Assembly (NCBI GenBank): GCA_964291335.2
Contig: OZ219749.1
Coordinates: 1 to 64,000, forward strand
Length of the DNA stretch: 64,000 nucleotides
Origin: G964291335 sp964291335
Lineage (GTDB): Bacteria; Chloroflexota; Dehalococcoidia; Lucifugimonadales; UBA3495
Direction of reading: 5' to 3'
Numbering within the stretch: the stretch's first letter is position 1; the number at the start of each line of letters is the position of its first letter. Of this stretch, positions 49,389 through 56,618 are shown piece by piece. The translations under genes were made by a program, and so were the position numbers. Under the pieces are notes generated by a model. The model made no database searches. It was not told the DNA's origin and saw only the letters and a program-made list of their open reading frames with translations.

Positions 49389-49610
49389 TTAGGATTCGAT
49401 CTTTTCCTGGTGGCAGCCAGCGCATGCAAAGAATAATACCTGATTGTTGGTGAAGCAGGATTGGGGGTTGTTCTTTTCGTCCGGTTGGCAGTAGTGCCGG
49501 GTATAGCCCAGGTTTCGGTGCTCCGGTTTCGGGCATGGTTTCTGGGTTAATCCCTGTCGGCGGAGGATTTCCTGTCCCTGGGGTGAATTGATGTTGATGG
49601 TTTGGGTCAT
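49389..49610 (-). CDS. Small Cys-rich (zinc-binding) protein
   Basis: These 73 residues read MTQTININSPQGQEILRRQG, LTQKPCPKPEHRNLGYTRHY, CQPDEKNNPQSCFTNNQVLF and FACAGCHQEKIES. Cysteines at about 26, 41, 52, 63 and 66 with several His suggest a zinc ribbon of the kind HNH or phage proteins use. The start ATG overlaps the stop of the broken gene upstream (ATGA), and its stop abuts the micro-protein gene. It is one of at least six small Cys-rich proteins in the window. Confidence 0.62.
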   Translation of the reverse strand: MTQTININSPQGQEILRRQGLTQKPCPKPEHRNLGYTRHYCQPDEKNNPQSCFTNNQVLFFACAGCHQEKIES

Positions 49611-49878
49611 CTGGATTGCTCCGGTACGGGGATGTTTTTGAGCGCTGTTTTAATTGTTGCCGGGTCGGCTTCGTCGGGGTCGAACCTGGCTATAGCTTCC
49701 CGGCGCAGATGCCGCCAGTTGGCGGCAAGCCTTTCGTCCAGGTGTCAGCCGGAGGTATATGAGCCGGGTTCCTGCTGGTGAGGGCAGTCAGGAGCTGCCG
49801 GTCAGCGCTGATTTTCAGCCGGCCGAAGGCCGCTTGTTCGTAGTCGGGGAGGTATTCGGTCTTTCGGACCCGGTTTGA
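49607..49878 (-). pseudogene. Unknown protein gene without start and with one frameshift
   Basis: Directly after the TAA of the DUF1828-like gene the frame reads RKTEYLPDYEQAAFGRLKIS, ADRQLLTALTSRNPAHIPPA. It must shift by one base near 49740 to continue HLDERLAANWRHLRREAIAR and FDPDEADPATIKTALKNIP to a TGA overlapping the next ATG. No start codon is visible. The ATGA junction and protein-like composition show it was or is coding. It is either inactivated or affected by base-calling errors. Confidence 0.45.
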
Positions 49879-50300
49879 TTATCGGTCCCGGTTCAGGGGG
49901 TATTTGTGAGTCATCTGGGGGATAGTCCCGGCGATGCGGGCCAGCCCCTCCGCGGTTTGGGTTACTGCTTCGCCGAGATCATCGCCGGCTGTCGGGGCGC
50001 GGGTGAAACGGTCTTCGGAGAAGTCAGGTGGTATTCCCCACAGATTCCGGCAATGGCAGTCTGCTGCCGGTAGGAGATGGTCTCTCCTCTGGTATATTTT
50101 TCAATCTGTTCGATGGTTCGTCCTTCGTCGGTAATTTCGAACCGGTCGTCAGGGCGGAGGGTAACGAACAGGTGTACCAGGGTTCGATTGGGGTACAGGA
50201 TCGTGGTGGTGATGTGGACCCGGGAGTTGGGCGCCGGTTTGCACGCGTAGCCGGGGTGGTTTCGGTATTTTATTGCCAGGCATAGGCTTTCGGAGTTCAT
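49879..50300 (-). CDS. DUF1828-like protein, one-base frameshift at G4
   Basis: From ATG 50300 the frame reads MNSESLCLAIKYRNHPGYAC, TTTILYPNRTLVHLFVTLRP and DDRFEITDEGRTIEQIEKYT (the DUF1828-type D.F.ITDEG strand-turn) to AIAGICG. There a G4 run (C4 at 50036-50039 on the plus strand) needs one more base. The other frame then gives GIPPDFSEDRFTRAPTAGDD, LGEAVTQTAEGLARIAGTIP and stops at 49879. Without the correction a 112-residue product with an unrelated tail would end at 49962. The DUF1828 C-terminal pattern (DDLGEAV...A.ARI) supports the corrected reading. Confidence 0.62.
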
Positions 50301-50550
50301 GGTCCGGTCGGTTGTTTCCTTTTATGGTTGTTCGGGGTTTGGCGGGTTATTCTGCATTATATCGCTTTGCGGGCGTTGTTTGTCGTGGGGAAGCGCTTTT
50401 CGGTCATATTTTGTTGGCTGACAACGTACTTATGGCTAGCGGTGAGACTTCGAAATATTCCGCGACCTGCTCCTGATTGTCCCGGGTTTTGTGGTTGAAG
50501 TGGGGTGGAGCCGGTGGTTTTCCAGTCAGGTATTCCGCTGGTTTCATCAG

Positions 50551-50923
50551 TTATACCGGATCCGGCCCCAGCGCGGGCAGCGCTTCCCGGATGAATCTGT
50601 CAGGCAGTTCCCCGGTTGCTGGGTAACGGGTACTCCGGGATACTCCGTTGATCGTGTATATGAACAGCGCGCTTCCATCGGAGCCGCACATCAATACTGC
50701 GATGTTGCTTCCGGCGCCGCGGGCGTCAATGGCGATGTATCCGTCGGGTATCGGGTACACCGAATACACTCGCGGAGAAAAAATCGTACAGGTCCCTTAG
50801 TAAGCGTTCTGCGTTGGCGAAGGCGGTTTCCGATGGGATGTCCAGTCCGTCCTCTTTCGCATAATCGGTTACTTCGGAAAGTTCCTGCAAAGCTTCTGCC
50901 AGGTTAGGTGATGGGTTGTTCAT
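50551..50923 (-). CDS. Conserved-looking small protein, one-base frameshift at T6
   Basis: The N-terminal frame from ATG 50923 reads MNNPSPNLAEALQELSEVTD, SETAFANAERLLRDLYDF. After dropping one base of the T6 run (A6 at 50778-50783 on plus) it continues SPRVYSVYPIPDGYIAIDAR, NIAVLMCGSDGSALFIYTI and STRYPATGELPDRFIREALP to 50551. The pattern VYPxPDGxIAIDA...CxxDGxA...ARY..LPDxFIxxAL belongs to a known type of small protein found beside toxin-antitoxin-like genes in many bacteria. As sequenced neither half is complete. Confidence 0.62.
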
Positions 50924-50929
50924 TGTAGC

Positions 50930-51388
50930 TCAATCTTCTTTCTGCCCGGCGCATACCGGGCAGCTTTCCTGGTGCTTTTTCACGATTTTCCGTACCGATT
51001 CGGGTTTGTATCGGTCTTTGGCGTGTGAATGAATGTGGCTGACCCCGGCTCCCGGCTGATTGGCATGGCTGCAGGCCATCCGGGCTCCGCTTAGCAGATA
51101 CTCCTGTACCTGGGTAGTCATTGACCAGTGCTTTCCGGTTTGGAGAATCCGTTTCAGCTGTCTTTCCTGCCCGGACAGTCGGCAGTAGGCGTCGCGCATG
51201 CTCAGACAGGCTCCGTCCATTCTGGATATGCCGGTATAGCCGGCTTCAATCAACCGGTTCAGCACCTCCACCGCTGCCATGGGCCGGTAGAATTCCGGGT
51301 TGTTGTTCCGGGTTTCCTGAATCTCCTCCATTTCACGGATCTTCTTCGACACGAGAGCGAGTGTTTCCCGGTAGGGGTATGTTCGCAT
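50930..51388 (-). CDS. Unknown protein with C-terminal Cys/His motif
   Basis: The start at ATG 51388 (MRTYPYRETLALVSKKIREM) has an AGGAGA site, giving 152 residues. It is mostly helical (AAVEVLNRLIEAGYTGISRM, CRLSGQERQLKRILQTGKHW), with a C-terminal segment SGARMACSHANQPGAGVSHI, HSHAKDRYKPE and CPVCAG. The CxH, HIHSH and CPVC residues look like a metal site. It starts 12 nt after the ATPase stop, so the two probably form a unit (ATPase plus effector), similar in layout to Septu/OLD-type pairs but without recognised nuclease motifs. Confidence 0.6.
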   Translation of the reverse strand: MRTYPYRETLALVSKKIREMEEIQETRNNNPEFYRPMAAVEVLNRLIEAGYTGISRMDGACLSMRDAYCRLSGQERQLKRILQTGKHWSMTTQVQEYLLSGARMACSHANQPGAGVSHIHSHAKDRYKPESVRKIVKKHQESCPVCAGQKED

Positions 51389-51399
51389 GAGGCTTTCTC

Positions 51400-52548
51400 C
51401 TATGGACGTCCGCCGATGATATTGGAGAGCCACAGGTCGCTGGGGCGCATTTCCTCCGACCAGTGTTTTGCGGCCCGGTCCGCGGCCCTGGTAATTTCCG
51501 TCGCTCCGTCTTTCAGTTCGGCAACATAGACCTGGTTCAGGTCGAAGCCGTTGAGCAGCAAGGGGGACTGAGTGGCCAGGATGATCTGGTTCTGCTGTGA
51601 GACGGATTGAAGCATGCCGGCAATCAGTTCAAGCGCCGCCGGGTGGCAGCCCAGTTCGGGTTCGTCCAGCAGGATCAGGTCGGGCAGCATTTCCGGGGGC
51701 ATGTTCAACAGGGTAATCAAGGCGAATAACCGCAGGGATCCGTCGGAAGTCATGTGGGCACTGATGGCGCGGTCGGAGCCGTCGGCTTGCCAGCGTAGAA
51801 GCGCTTTGCCGTATTCCGGGTTCAGGATGAAGCGCCGGAATCCGGGGACCACCCGGCGGATCTGATCGCCGATCCGGTTATAGCGTTCGGGAGTGTGCTG
51901 TTTCAGTTGATAGAGTATGCCGGCCAGGTTTTCGCCATGGGGCAGGAGGCGGGCTGGCCCCCGGGTGTCTTGGAGGGTCTTTAACCGGTCGGTATCGTGG
52001 AACCGGTAAACGGCGCAGCCGCGCAGCAGTTGCACCAAGGCTTTGGCCAGTGGGCGGCGTGCTGATGGGTAATCCCCGGACTGGGCGGCAATTGTCAGAT
52101 CCGGTTCCGGTTTTCCGGCGCTGCCGTCCAGCACGACGACATCGGTCTTGTGGTTGGCGTGTTCCGTGAACTTCAGCGATTCGTACTCGAAAAGGAAGCT
52201 GTCCGCCTCGGTGCGTTTCGCGGTGAATGAATACTCACAGCGAGCAGCGCCGGGTTCGGCAAGCATGGTGATGCTTGTTTTGATGGCGGAGGTCGGGCTG
52301 CCTTTTACCGGCTGGTCATTGAATCCGCTGAACAACTGGTCGTTGGCTCCGCCGTTCCGGGCGGTGAATTCGGCCAGTTTCCGATCGGTCATTGCGCTGA
52401 GCATCTCAAGGAACCGGAACAGGTTGGATTTTCCGGCTCCGTTGGGGCCGACCAGGGCCATGGCATTGGGCATATCCTGGATGAATACGTTTTTGAAGGA
52501 CCTGAACCCCCTGACCTCGATGGATTTAATTTTATTGCTGGGACTCAT
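51400..52548 (-). CDS. RecF/OLD-type AAA ATPase
   Basis: This 382-residue protein has the SMC/RecF-like start KIKSIEVRGFRSFKNVFIQD, Walker A LVGPNGAGKSNLFRFLEML, the signature-like region MTSDGSLRLFALITLLNMP, Walker B DLILLDEPELGCHPAALELI and the H-loop strand IILATQSPLLL. It is short and without a Toprim domain, like the COG4637-type predicted ATPases found in defence loci with separate effectors. The partner is probably the 152-residue Cys/His protein downstream (12 nt). Confidence 0.85.
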   Translation of the reverse strand: MSPSNKIKSIEVRGFRSFKNVFIQDMPNAMALVGPNGAGKSNLFRFLEMLSAMTDRKLAEFTARNGGANDQLFSGFNDQPVKGSPTSAIKTSITMLAEPGAARCEYSFTAKRTEADSFLFEYESLKFTEHANHKTDVVVLDGSAGKPEPDLTIAAQSGDYPSARRPLAKALVQLLRGCAVYRFHDTDRLKTLQDTRGPARLLPHGENLAGILYQLKQHTPERYNRIGDQIRRVVPGFRRFILNPEYGKALLRWQADGSDRAISAHMTSDGSLRLFALITLLNMPPEMLPDLILLDEPELGCHPAALELIAGMLQSVSQQNQIILATQSPLLLNGFDLNQVYVAELKDGATEITRAADRAAKHWSEEMRPSDLWLSNIIGGRP

Positions 52549-52590
52549 CTGCTCCGTCTCCTTATCCCCGGGATGTTCGGCGCATGAAAA

Positions 52591-52626
52591 CCGGGCCGCC
52601 TGTTTTCCTGGCAGAAGGCGGCCCGG
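52591..52626 (-). terminator. 10-bp hairpin after the LexA-like gene
   Basis: CCGGGCCGCC (52591-52600) pairs with GGCGGCCCGG (52617-52626). It is located 34 nt past the stop at 52660 and before the ATPase start at 52548. No strong T-run was seen. Confidence 0.6.
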
Positions 52627-52659
52627 ATGTTCGGTTCAGCTGCCGTGGGGTGAAGTCGT

Positions 52660-52905
52660 TTAGTTCCGGTAATCGAGTTCCTGATATGCCTGGGGGGTTA
52701 GGGATATGCCTGGGGCGGTGTGTGGGGTATGGTTCAGCAGCTTGCGGTTATGCAGTTTATGCAGATTGTAGGCGGTTACCGAGAGGCTGCTGATCCGGCA
52801 TCCGCTGGTGATTTCTCTGACTGTCGGGGGATAGAGATGGCTGTCGGAGTAGTCCTTGATATAGCTGAGGATTGCCCGTTGACGGGGTGTAATCCGGTCT
52901 TTCAT
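52660..52905 (-). CDS. LexA-like DNA-binding domain protein, no peptidase domain
   Basis: From ATG 52905 (GGAG site) the 81-residue product reads MKDRITPRQRAILSYIKDYS, DSHLYPPTVREITSGCRISS, LSVTAYNLHKLHNRKLLNHT and PGISLTPQAYQEL. This is the LexA winged helix-turn-helix (T.RQ..IL.FI.......PPT.REI......S...V..HL..L..K). It lacks the C-terminal S24 autoprotease, so it would be a constitutive repressor, probably of the ATPase operon just downstream. An inverted repeat lies at 53050-53090, 145 nt upstream. Confidence 0.8.
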   Translation of the reverse strand: MKDRITPRQRAILSYIKDYSDSHLYPPTVREITSGCRISSLSVTAYNLHKLHNRKLLNHTPHTAPGISLTPQAYQELDYRN

Positions 52906-53049
52906 CGGTACTGCTCCGGTAGAGGGTAAGGGGCTGAGATAATGGTATAGAACTGTCGTTCTGGCGGTCAACTGTGGAATGACACCGGTTTTGCCGGTTG
53001 TTGGACGGGGGTTGGTGCCGGGGGATTGTAGAGAATGTTTAATAAGCTT

Positions 53050-53090
53050 CTCCGGTATTAAATGTTATTGGATATACTTTAATACCGGAG
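53050..53090. promoter_or_regulatory. 13-bp perfect inverted repeat, possible operator or terminator
   Basis: CTCCGGTATTAAA (53050-53062) pairs with TTTAATACCGGAG (53078-53090) around 15 nt. It lies in the gap 52906-53477, which has no confident gene. It is close to the LexA-like gene start and could be its operator, or an end-of-element structure. Confidence 0.45.
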
Positions 53091-53477
53091 GTTTGGTGTG
53101 GCAAAAATTGTGTTCTTTCAGGCTCCCTGGCTGTCAGAGAACGCAATCGTGTTCAGTCGATACTCACCTTAAACCGATATTCCTACACGCTGTCGGTTGC
53201 CGGCCAGGTCGCTTCGGGCGGTCTCCTGCGGATTTGGAGCGCCGCTCTCAACCAGTTCCTCAAGAATCATCCTGATTACTTCCCCGATAAACGTGGGGCT
53301 TCACATAGTCCTCCATATACTGAATTGGCAGTTCTGTTCGTGAGATGTCTGGTCCTTGTTCATAACAAGGGCCGGGGCGACTTTGGCAGATCGCGTTCCG
53401 CCGATTATGACCGGATTATCCGAGGATGAACAGTAAAGGGGTTTACCGGTTTTAGCAGCAGTGAGTTGGATTGAGGC

Positions 53478-54617
53478 TCAGTCTTCCTCCAGCAGTACCA
53501 CTTGAACGTTCTCTGCTTCGGCTTTCTGCCGGGCGGGGTCGCTGATCGACTCGCCGATCACGGCGGCGACAGTTGGCATTCCGGCGGCAGCTATGCTGTC
53601 GGCGCGCCGCCGGGCGCGTTCTATGTCGTTAGTGTCCAGGGTAACCGATATTTCGATTACCGGATAAATTGTTTCGCCATTGTCCCGGCGTGTTGCGGTG
53701 AAGATCAGGTCGGTGGGCGGAATATCGTTGGCCTGCGTTTCGGTAATCGCGCCCCGGATTTCCGCGGCGTCGATGACCTGCTGAAAATCCTGGTCCATTT
53801 CGGTTCTGATGTTTTTCAGGATTTTGGGGTTCCTGGTTCCGAGCAGTTGGGCGACGGTTTTGATCATCGACCCGATTTGGCGTTCGTACTTGTCTCCTAA
53901 AAGGTTTCCGATCTGGCTTTTCATGGTTTGCTGTTCGGTTTTTATGTCAGCCAGGTCCGTTTTTACTTCAGTCATGTCCGTTTCCAGCCGGTACTGCCTT
54001 TCGTTGACCAGCCGGAAGTTCTCGTTGGTGGACTCGATGAATGCAGCCAGGGTTGTTTCCAGTTTGGCTGTTCTTTCGTTGGCAGCACGGAAGTTCTCGT
54101 TGGTGGACTCAATGAATGCAGCCAAGGTTGTTTCCAGCCTGGTTATTCTTTCGTTCGCGGCACGGAAGTTCTCGTTGGTGGACTCGATGAATGCAGCCAA
54201 GGTTGTTTCCAGCCTGGTTATTCTTTCGTTCGCGGCACGGAAGTTCTCGTTAGTGGACTCGATGAATGCAGCCAGGGTTGTTTCCAGTTTGGCTGTTCTT
54301 TCGTTGGCAGCACGGAAGTTCTCGTTGGTGGACTCAATGAATGCAGCCAGGGTTGTTTCCAGCCTGGTTATTCTTTCGTTCGCGGCACGGAAGTTCTCGT
54401 TAGTGGACTCGATGAATGCAGCCAGGGTTGTTTCCAGTTTGGCTGTCTTTTCGTTGGACAGTCGGAAGTTCTCGTTCGTTGACTCGATGAACGCAGCCAG
54501 TTGTTGCGGCACGCTGAGCAGTTCTTCGCCGGCGATTTCCGCCTGCACCGCTCTCTTCCACTCCGGGTTCTCCCGGAGGATGCGTATGAAGTCGTTGATG
54601 TCGTTGATAGTAGTCAT
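53478..54617 (-). CDS. Coiled-coil plus PD-(D/E)XK-like protein, family copy 5, with 25-residue repeats
   Basis: This 379-residue protein opens with DINDFIRILRENPEWKRAVQ. It then has seven units of a 25-residue repeat (core TTLAAFIESTNENFRAANER) and a coiled coil (LETDMTEVKTDLADIKTEQQ). The family C-terminal domain is present: VIDAAEIRGAITETQANDIP, DLIFTATRRDNGETIYPVIE, ISVTLDTNDIERARRRADSI and ending VQVVLLEED. The repeat DNA is nearly identical between units, so the rod length should vary between strains. The nuclease-like core (PTDLIF...G...YPVIEIS) is intact. It lies apart from copies 1-4. Confidence 0.78.
   Translation of the reverse strand: MTTINDINDFIRILRENPEWKRAVQAEIAGEELLSVPQQLAAFIESTNENFRLSNEKTAKLETTLAAFIESTNENFRAANERITRLETTLAAFIESTNENFRAANERTAKLETTLAAFIESTNENFRAANERITRLETTLAAFIESTNENFRAANERITRLETTLAAFIESTNENFRAANERTAKLETTLAAFIESTNENFRLVNERQYRLETDMTEVKTDLADIKTEQQTMKSQIGNLLGDKYERQIGSMIKTVAQLLGTRNPKILKNIRTEMDQDFQQVIDAAEIRGAITETQANDIPPTDLIFTATRRDNGETIYPVIEISVTLDTNDIERARRRADSIAAAGMPTVAAVIGESISDPARQKAEAENVQVVLLEED
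54014..54538. repeat. Seven tandem 75-bp repeats
   Basis: Units begin at 54014, 54089, 54164, 54239, 54314, 54389 and 54464, exactly 75 nt apart and near-identical, alternating between two variants (AKLETT and ITRLETT). The unit is a multiple of three, so recombination changes protein length without breaking the frame. Confidence 0.9.
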
Positions 54618-54684
54618 TATCCGTTCCCTTTGACTTTAGTCATTGTAGCAGACTGGTATATACGTCGTCATTCCGTATGTCCGG

Positions 54685-55071
54685 CTATTGCCGGTCAACC
54701 CAAGTCCGGTTCGGGAGTCGGTTAATCTCCAGCGCGGCGGCAATGAACCGGTCGATGTTTTCAGACAGGTCTGCGGGGGCGCTGTCCAGGTAAAGGTTGC
54801 CATTGTTGTTTCCTATTCCCCAGCCGCGTAGCAGGCTGTTGACCTGCTGGCTTTCTTCCGCTCCGTCCAGGTCAGCAGTAAAAGACCGGCGCATCAGGGC
54901 CATTCCGAAGTCGCAGATGCGGATCCATTCGTCTCCATGCGGGTTGTCAGTAAGGTAAACGTCCACCATATCGCCGTCGGGGTAGGTTGTCGGGTGAATC
55001 AGCTGGAATTTCCCGGGGCGGCGCTCGTATAGTTCACAATGCAGGTCTGCCTTGATTTGTTCGGTGTTCAT
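54685..55071 (-). CDS. DUF1828-like protein
   Basis: This 128-residue protein reads MNTEQIKADLHCELYERRPG, DMVDVYLTDNPHGDEWIRIC, DFGMALMRRSFTADLDGAEE and SLLRGWGIGNNNGNLYLDSA. The strand-turn WIRICDFGMALMR is the DUF1828 hallmark (I.DFG.AL), and the C-terminal helix ENIDRFIAAALEINRL fits. It starts 6 nt after the Uma2 stop. This is the third DUF1828-like gene of the window. The others are at 18182 and 49879. Confidence 0.75.
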   Translation of the reverse strand: MNTEQIKADLHCELYERRPGKFQLIHPTTYPDGDMVDVYLTDNPHGDEWIRICDFGMALMRRSFTADLDGAEESQQVNSLLRGWGIGNNNGNLYLDSAPADLSENIDRFIAAALEINRLPNRTWVDRQ

Positions 55072-55077
55072 GGATGT

Positions 55078-55779
55078 TCAGGGGCCCTGCCGCAGTTGAC
55101 GGAGTTCTGCTTCCAGTTCCGCTATCCGGGTCTGCGCGGCTTCAGCCTGCGCTTCCGCGGCCAGCCGGCCGGCTTGTTCTTCTTCCTGGTTCAGCAGCCA
55201 TTCTCCCGACGCGGGATCCCGGAAACGCAGTTCGCCGTCCACCCATCCCAGGTCCAGGTTCAATGTTTCGCTGCGACCCCATAAGGCGCCGTCATTTTCG
55301 CGAGTCAGATTGAACCGATGGTACTCTCCGTTCACCAGTTTTTCGCCTGCCAGTGGTTCGCCGTAGAAGTCGCCGCCGGTATAGTCGTATCGCCAGTATT
55401 CGGACACGCCCAGTTCAGCGTACAGATCTCTTTTCCGGCCCAGGTCTTCTCTGCCGGTGCTCGGGGAGCCTATTTCCAGGATGAAGTCCGGTGGCTTGCC
55501 GACTTCCCACATCAGGTAGGTGTTGTTGCGCCGGATGGAATCCAGGGCGAATTCCGAAAGATTCAGGGCCGCGTAGCAGTCCGGGGATACCGAGCGTCGG
55601 GGATTGCCCTCAATGAAGTAGATGAAGGTGTTGCCGTTGACGTGGGCATCGGGAACATTTCTGAAGAAGGTGCGCAGGGTTCCGACAATGTTGATGTATT
55701 GGGGTGCTTGTGTTTCTCCGTCAGGCAAGGGCATACCGTCCGAATCGGGATAGGTGATGGTATTGGTCCTGGTAGTCAT
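55078..55779 (-). CDS. Uma2 family putative endonuclease
   Basis: This 233-residue protein has the pattern NGNTFIYFIEGNPRRSVSPD, CYAALNLSEFALDSIRRNNT, KPPDFILEIGSPSTGREDLG, RKRDLYAELGVSEYWRYD and a C-terminal coiled coil (EAQTRIAELEAELRQL). The SPDCYAAL and DFILEIGSPST residues are the PD-(D/E)XK-like core. It is related to the copy at 30318, though only about 30-40% alike by eye. It begins an operon with the DUF1828-like gene. The ribosome site is GGGAG. Confidence 0.87.
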   Translation of the reverse strand: MTTRTNTITYPDSDGMPLPDGETQAPQYINIVGTLRTFFRNVPDAHVNGNTFIYFIEGNPRRSVSPDCYAALNLSEFALDSIRRNNTYLMWEVGKPPDFILEIGSPSTGREDLGRKRDLYAELGVSEYWRYDYTGGDFYGEPLAGEKLVNGEYHRFNLTRENDGALWGRSETLNLDLGWVDGELRFRDPASGEWLLNQEEEQAGRLAAEAQAEAAQTRIAELEAELRQLRQGP

Positions 55780-55845
55780 CGCATTTCTCCCTGTTGTGCC
55801 CGGGTCGCTCCGGCGGTTTTTTTGTATTAACCATAATATCCTGTT

Positions 55846-56355
55846 TCAGGTTTCAATAACATCCCGGTTTGAGTTCGGGTTGGGCGCGTAGATCACGGTG
55901 CGAATGTCCGGATTCTGCTTTGCGTGCTTTATAATCAGCTCTTCCACCTTGTTCCAGTCCAAACCGCCCAGGCCGGCGCCCAGGGCCGGAATCCCGACGC
56001 TGGCCAGCTGATTGGCCGCCAGTTGCCGGTAAAGCTCGTTCAGTCCCTGGTCGGCCCACCGCAGTTCCGACCGGTTTTTCCAGTGAAGTTTGGTGGCCAG
56101 GTTAGCTACGCAGCGGGGCTGCCCGCACTCGCTGATGCGTATCAGCTGGGACTTTGTCGGCAAGATCCGACGGTTGCGGCAGGCCTGGCGGTATGGCGCC
56201 AGGATTGCCGGGTAGCGATGGGCAAACTGGAGGGCTAATCCCTTGCCCATGACTCCCACGCAGTTTACCGGATTTACGATGGCGTCCAGGTCATCGGCTT
56301 TGAGTATGTCTCCGTGGCGGGTTTCCACCGGGCTGAATTCGTTTTCCGGTATCAT
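55846..56355 (-). CDS. Macro domain protein (DarG-like, orphan)
   Basis: This 169-residue protein starts MIPENEFSPVETRHGDILKA, followed by DAIVNPVNCVGVMGKGLALQ (the ADP-ribose binding loop with NxVNCVGVMGKGLA), CVANLATKLHW and SVGIPALGAGLGGLDWNKVE (the second loop). This set is typical of macro domains that remove ADP-ribose from DNA or protein, as in DarG antitoxins. No DarT toxin gene adjoins, and the C-terminal toxin-binding part of DarG is absent. It may counter host or phage ADP-ribosylation. It lies 29 nt past the tRNA gene. Confidence 0.87.
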   Translation of the reverse strand: MIPENEFSPVETRHGDILKADDLDAIVNPVNCVGVMGKGLALQFAHRYPAILAPYRQACRNRRILPTKSQLIRISECGQPRCVANLATKLHWKNRSELRWADQGLNELYRQLAANQLASVGIPALGAGLGGLDWNKVEELIIKHAKQNPDIRTVIYAPNPNSNRDVIET

Positions 56356-56384
56356 TGTAATGTTCCCTGCCTTTGGCTGATTGT

Positions 56385-56461
56385 TGGTCGGGGCAGCCGG
56401 ATTTGAACCGGCGGCCTCCTGCTCCCAAAACAGGCGCGCTGCCAGGCTGCGCTATGCCCCG
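56385..56461 (-). tRNA. tRNA-Pro (anticodon TGG)
   Basis: On the minus strand a full cloverleaf folds. The acceptor CGGGGCA pairs with TGCCCCG, the D arm is present, and the anticodon stem CCTGT/GCAGG closes a loop TTTGGGA (anticodon TGG). The T arm GCCGG/CCGGC has TTCAAAT, and the discriminator is A. The CCA is encoded (56385-56387). tRNA genes are common integration sites, so this could mark an element boundary. I found no second copy of its 3' end in the window. Confidence 0.95.
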
Positions 56462-56588
56462 ATATTTTATGATATACTGGCTTTGAGTTTGGGAGGGTAC
56501 TTACCGGTTTACCCGCGCAAAGATTTATCCTGCTTGACCAGGAAGGATTTGCACCGGTGGATCCGCTGAAGCGCTGCCCCTGCTCCCG

Positions 56589-56618
56589 GGCCGACTTCAC
56601 ATTGATGTGAGGTCGGCC
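56589..56618. terminator. 13-bp hairpin with T-run on the plus strand
   Basis: GGCCGACTTCACA (56589-56601) pairs with TGTGAGGTCGGCC (56606-56618), with one wobble, and is followed by TTTTCC on the plus strand. It overlaps the stop codon of the MT-A70-like gene (56597). Confidence 0.6.

Noticed and set aside
53091..53477. A gene upstream of the 25-residue-repeat protein
   Set aside because: No frame with coding character was found. Short plus-strand frames lack start signals.
56500..56590. A second tRNA next to tRNA-Pro
   Set aside because: A T-arm-like string (GGTGCAAATCC) is present on the minus strand, but no acceptor, D or anticodon stems could be paired.
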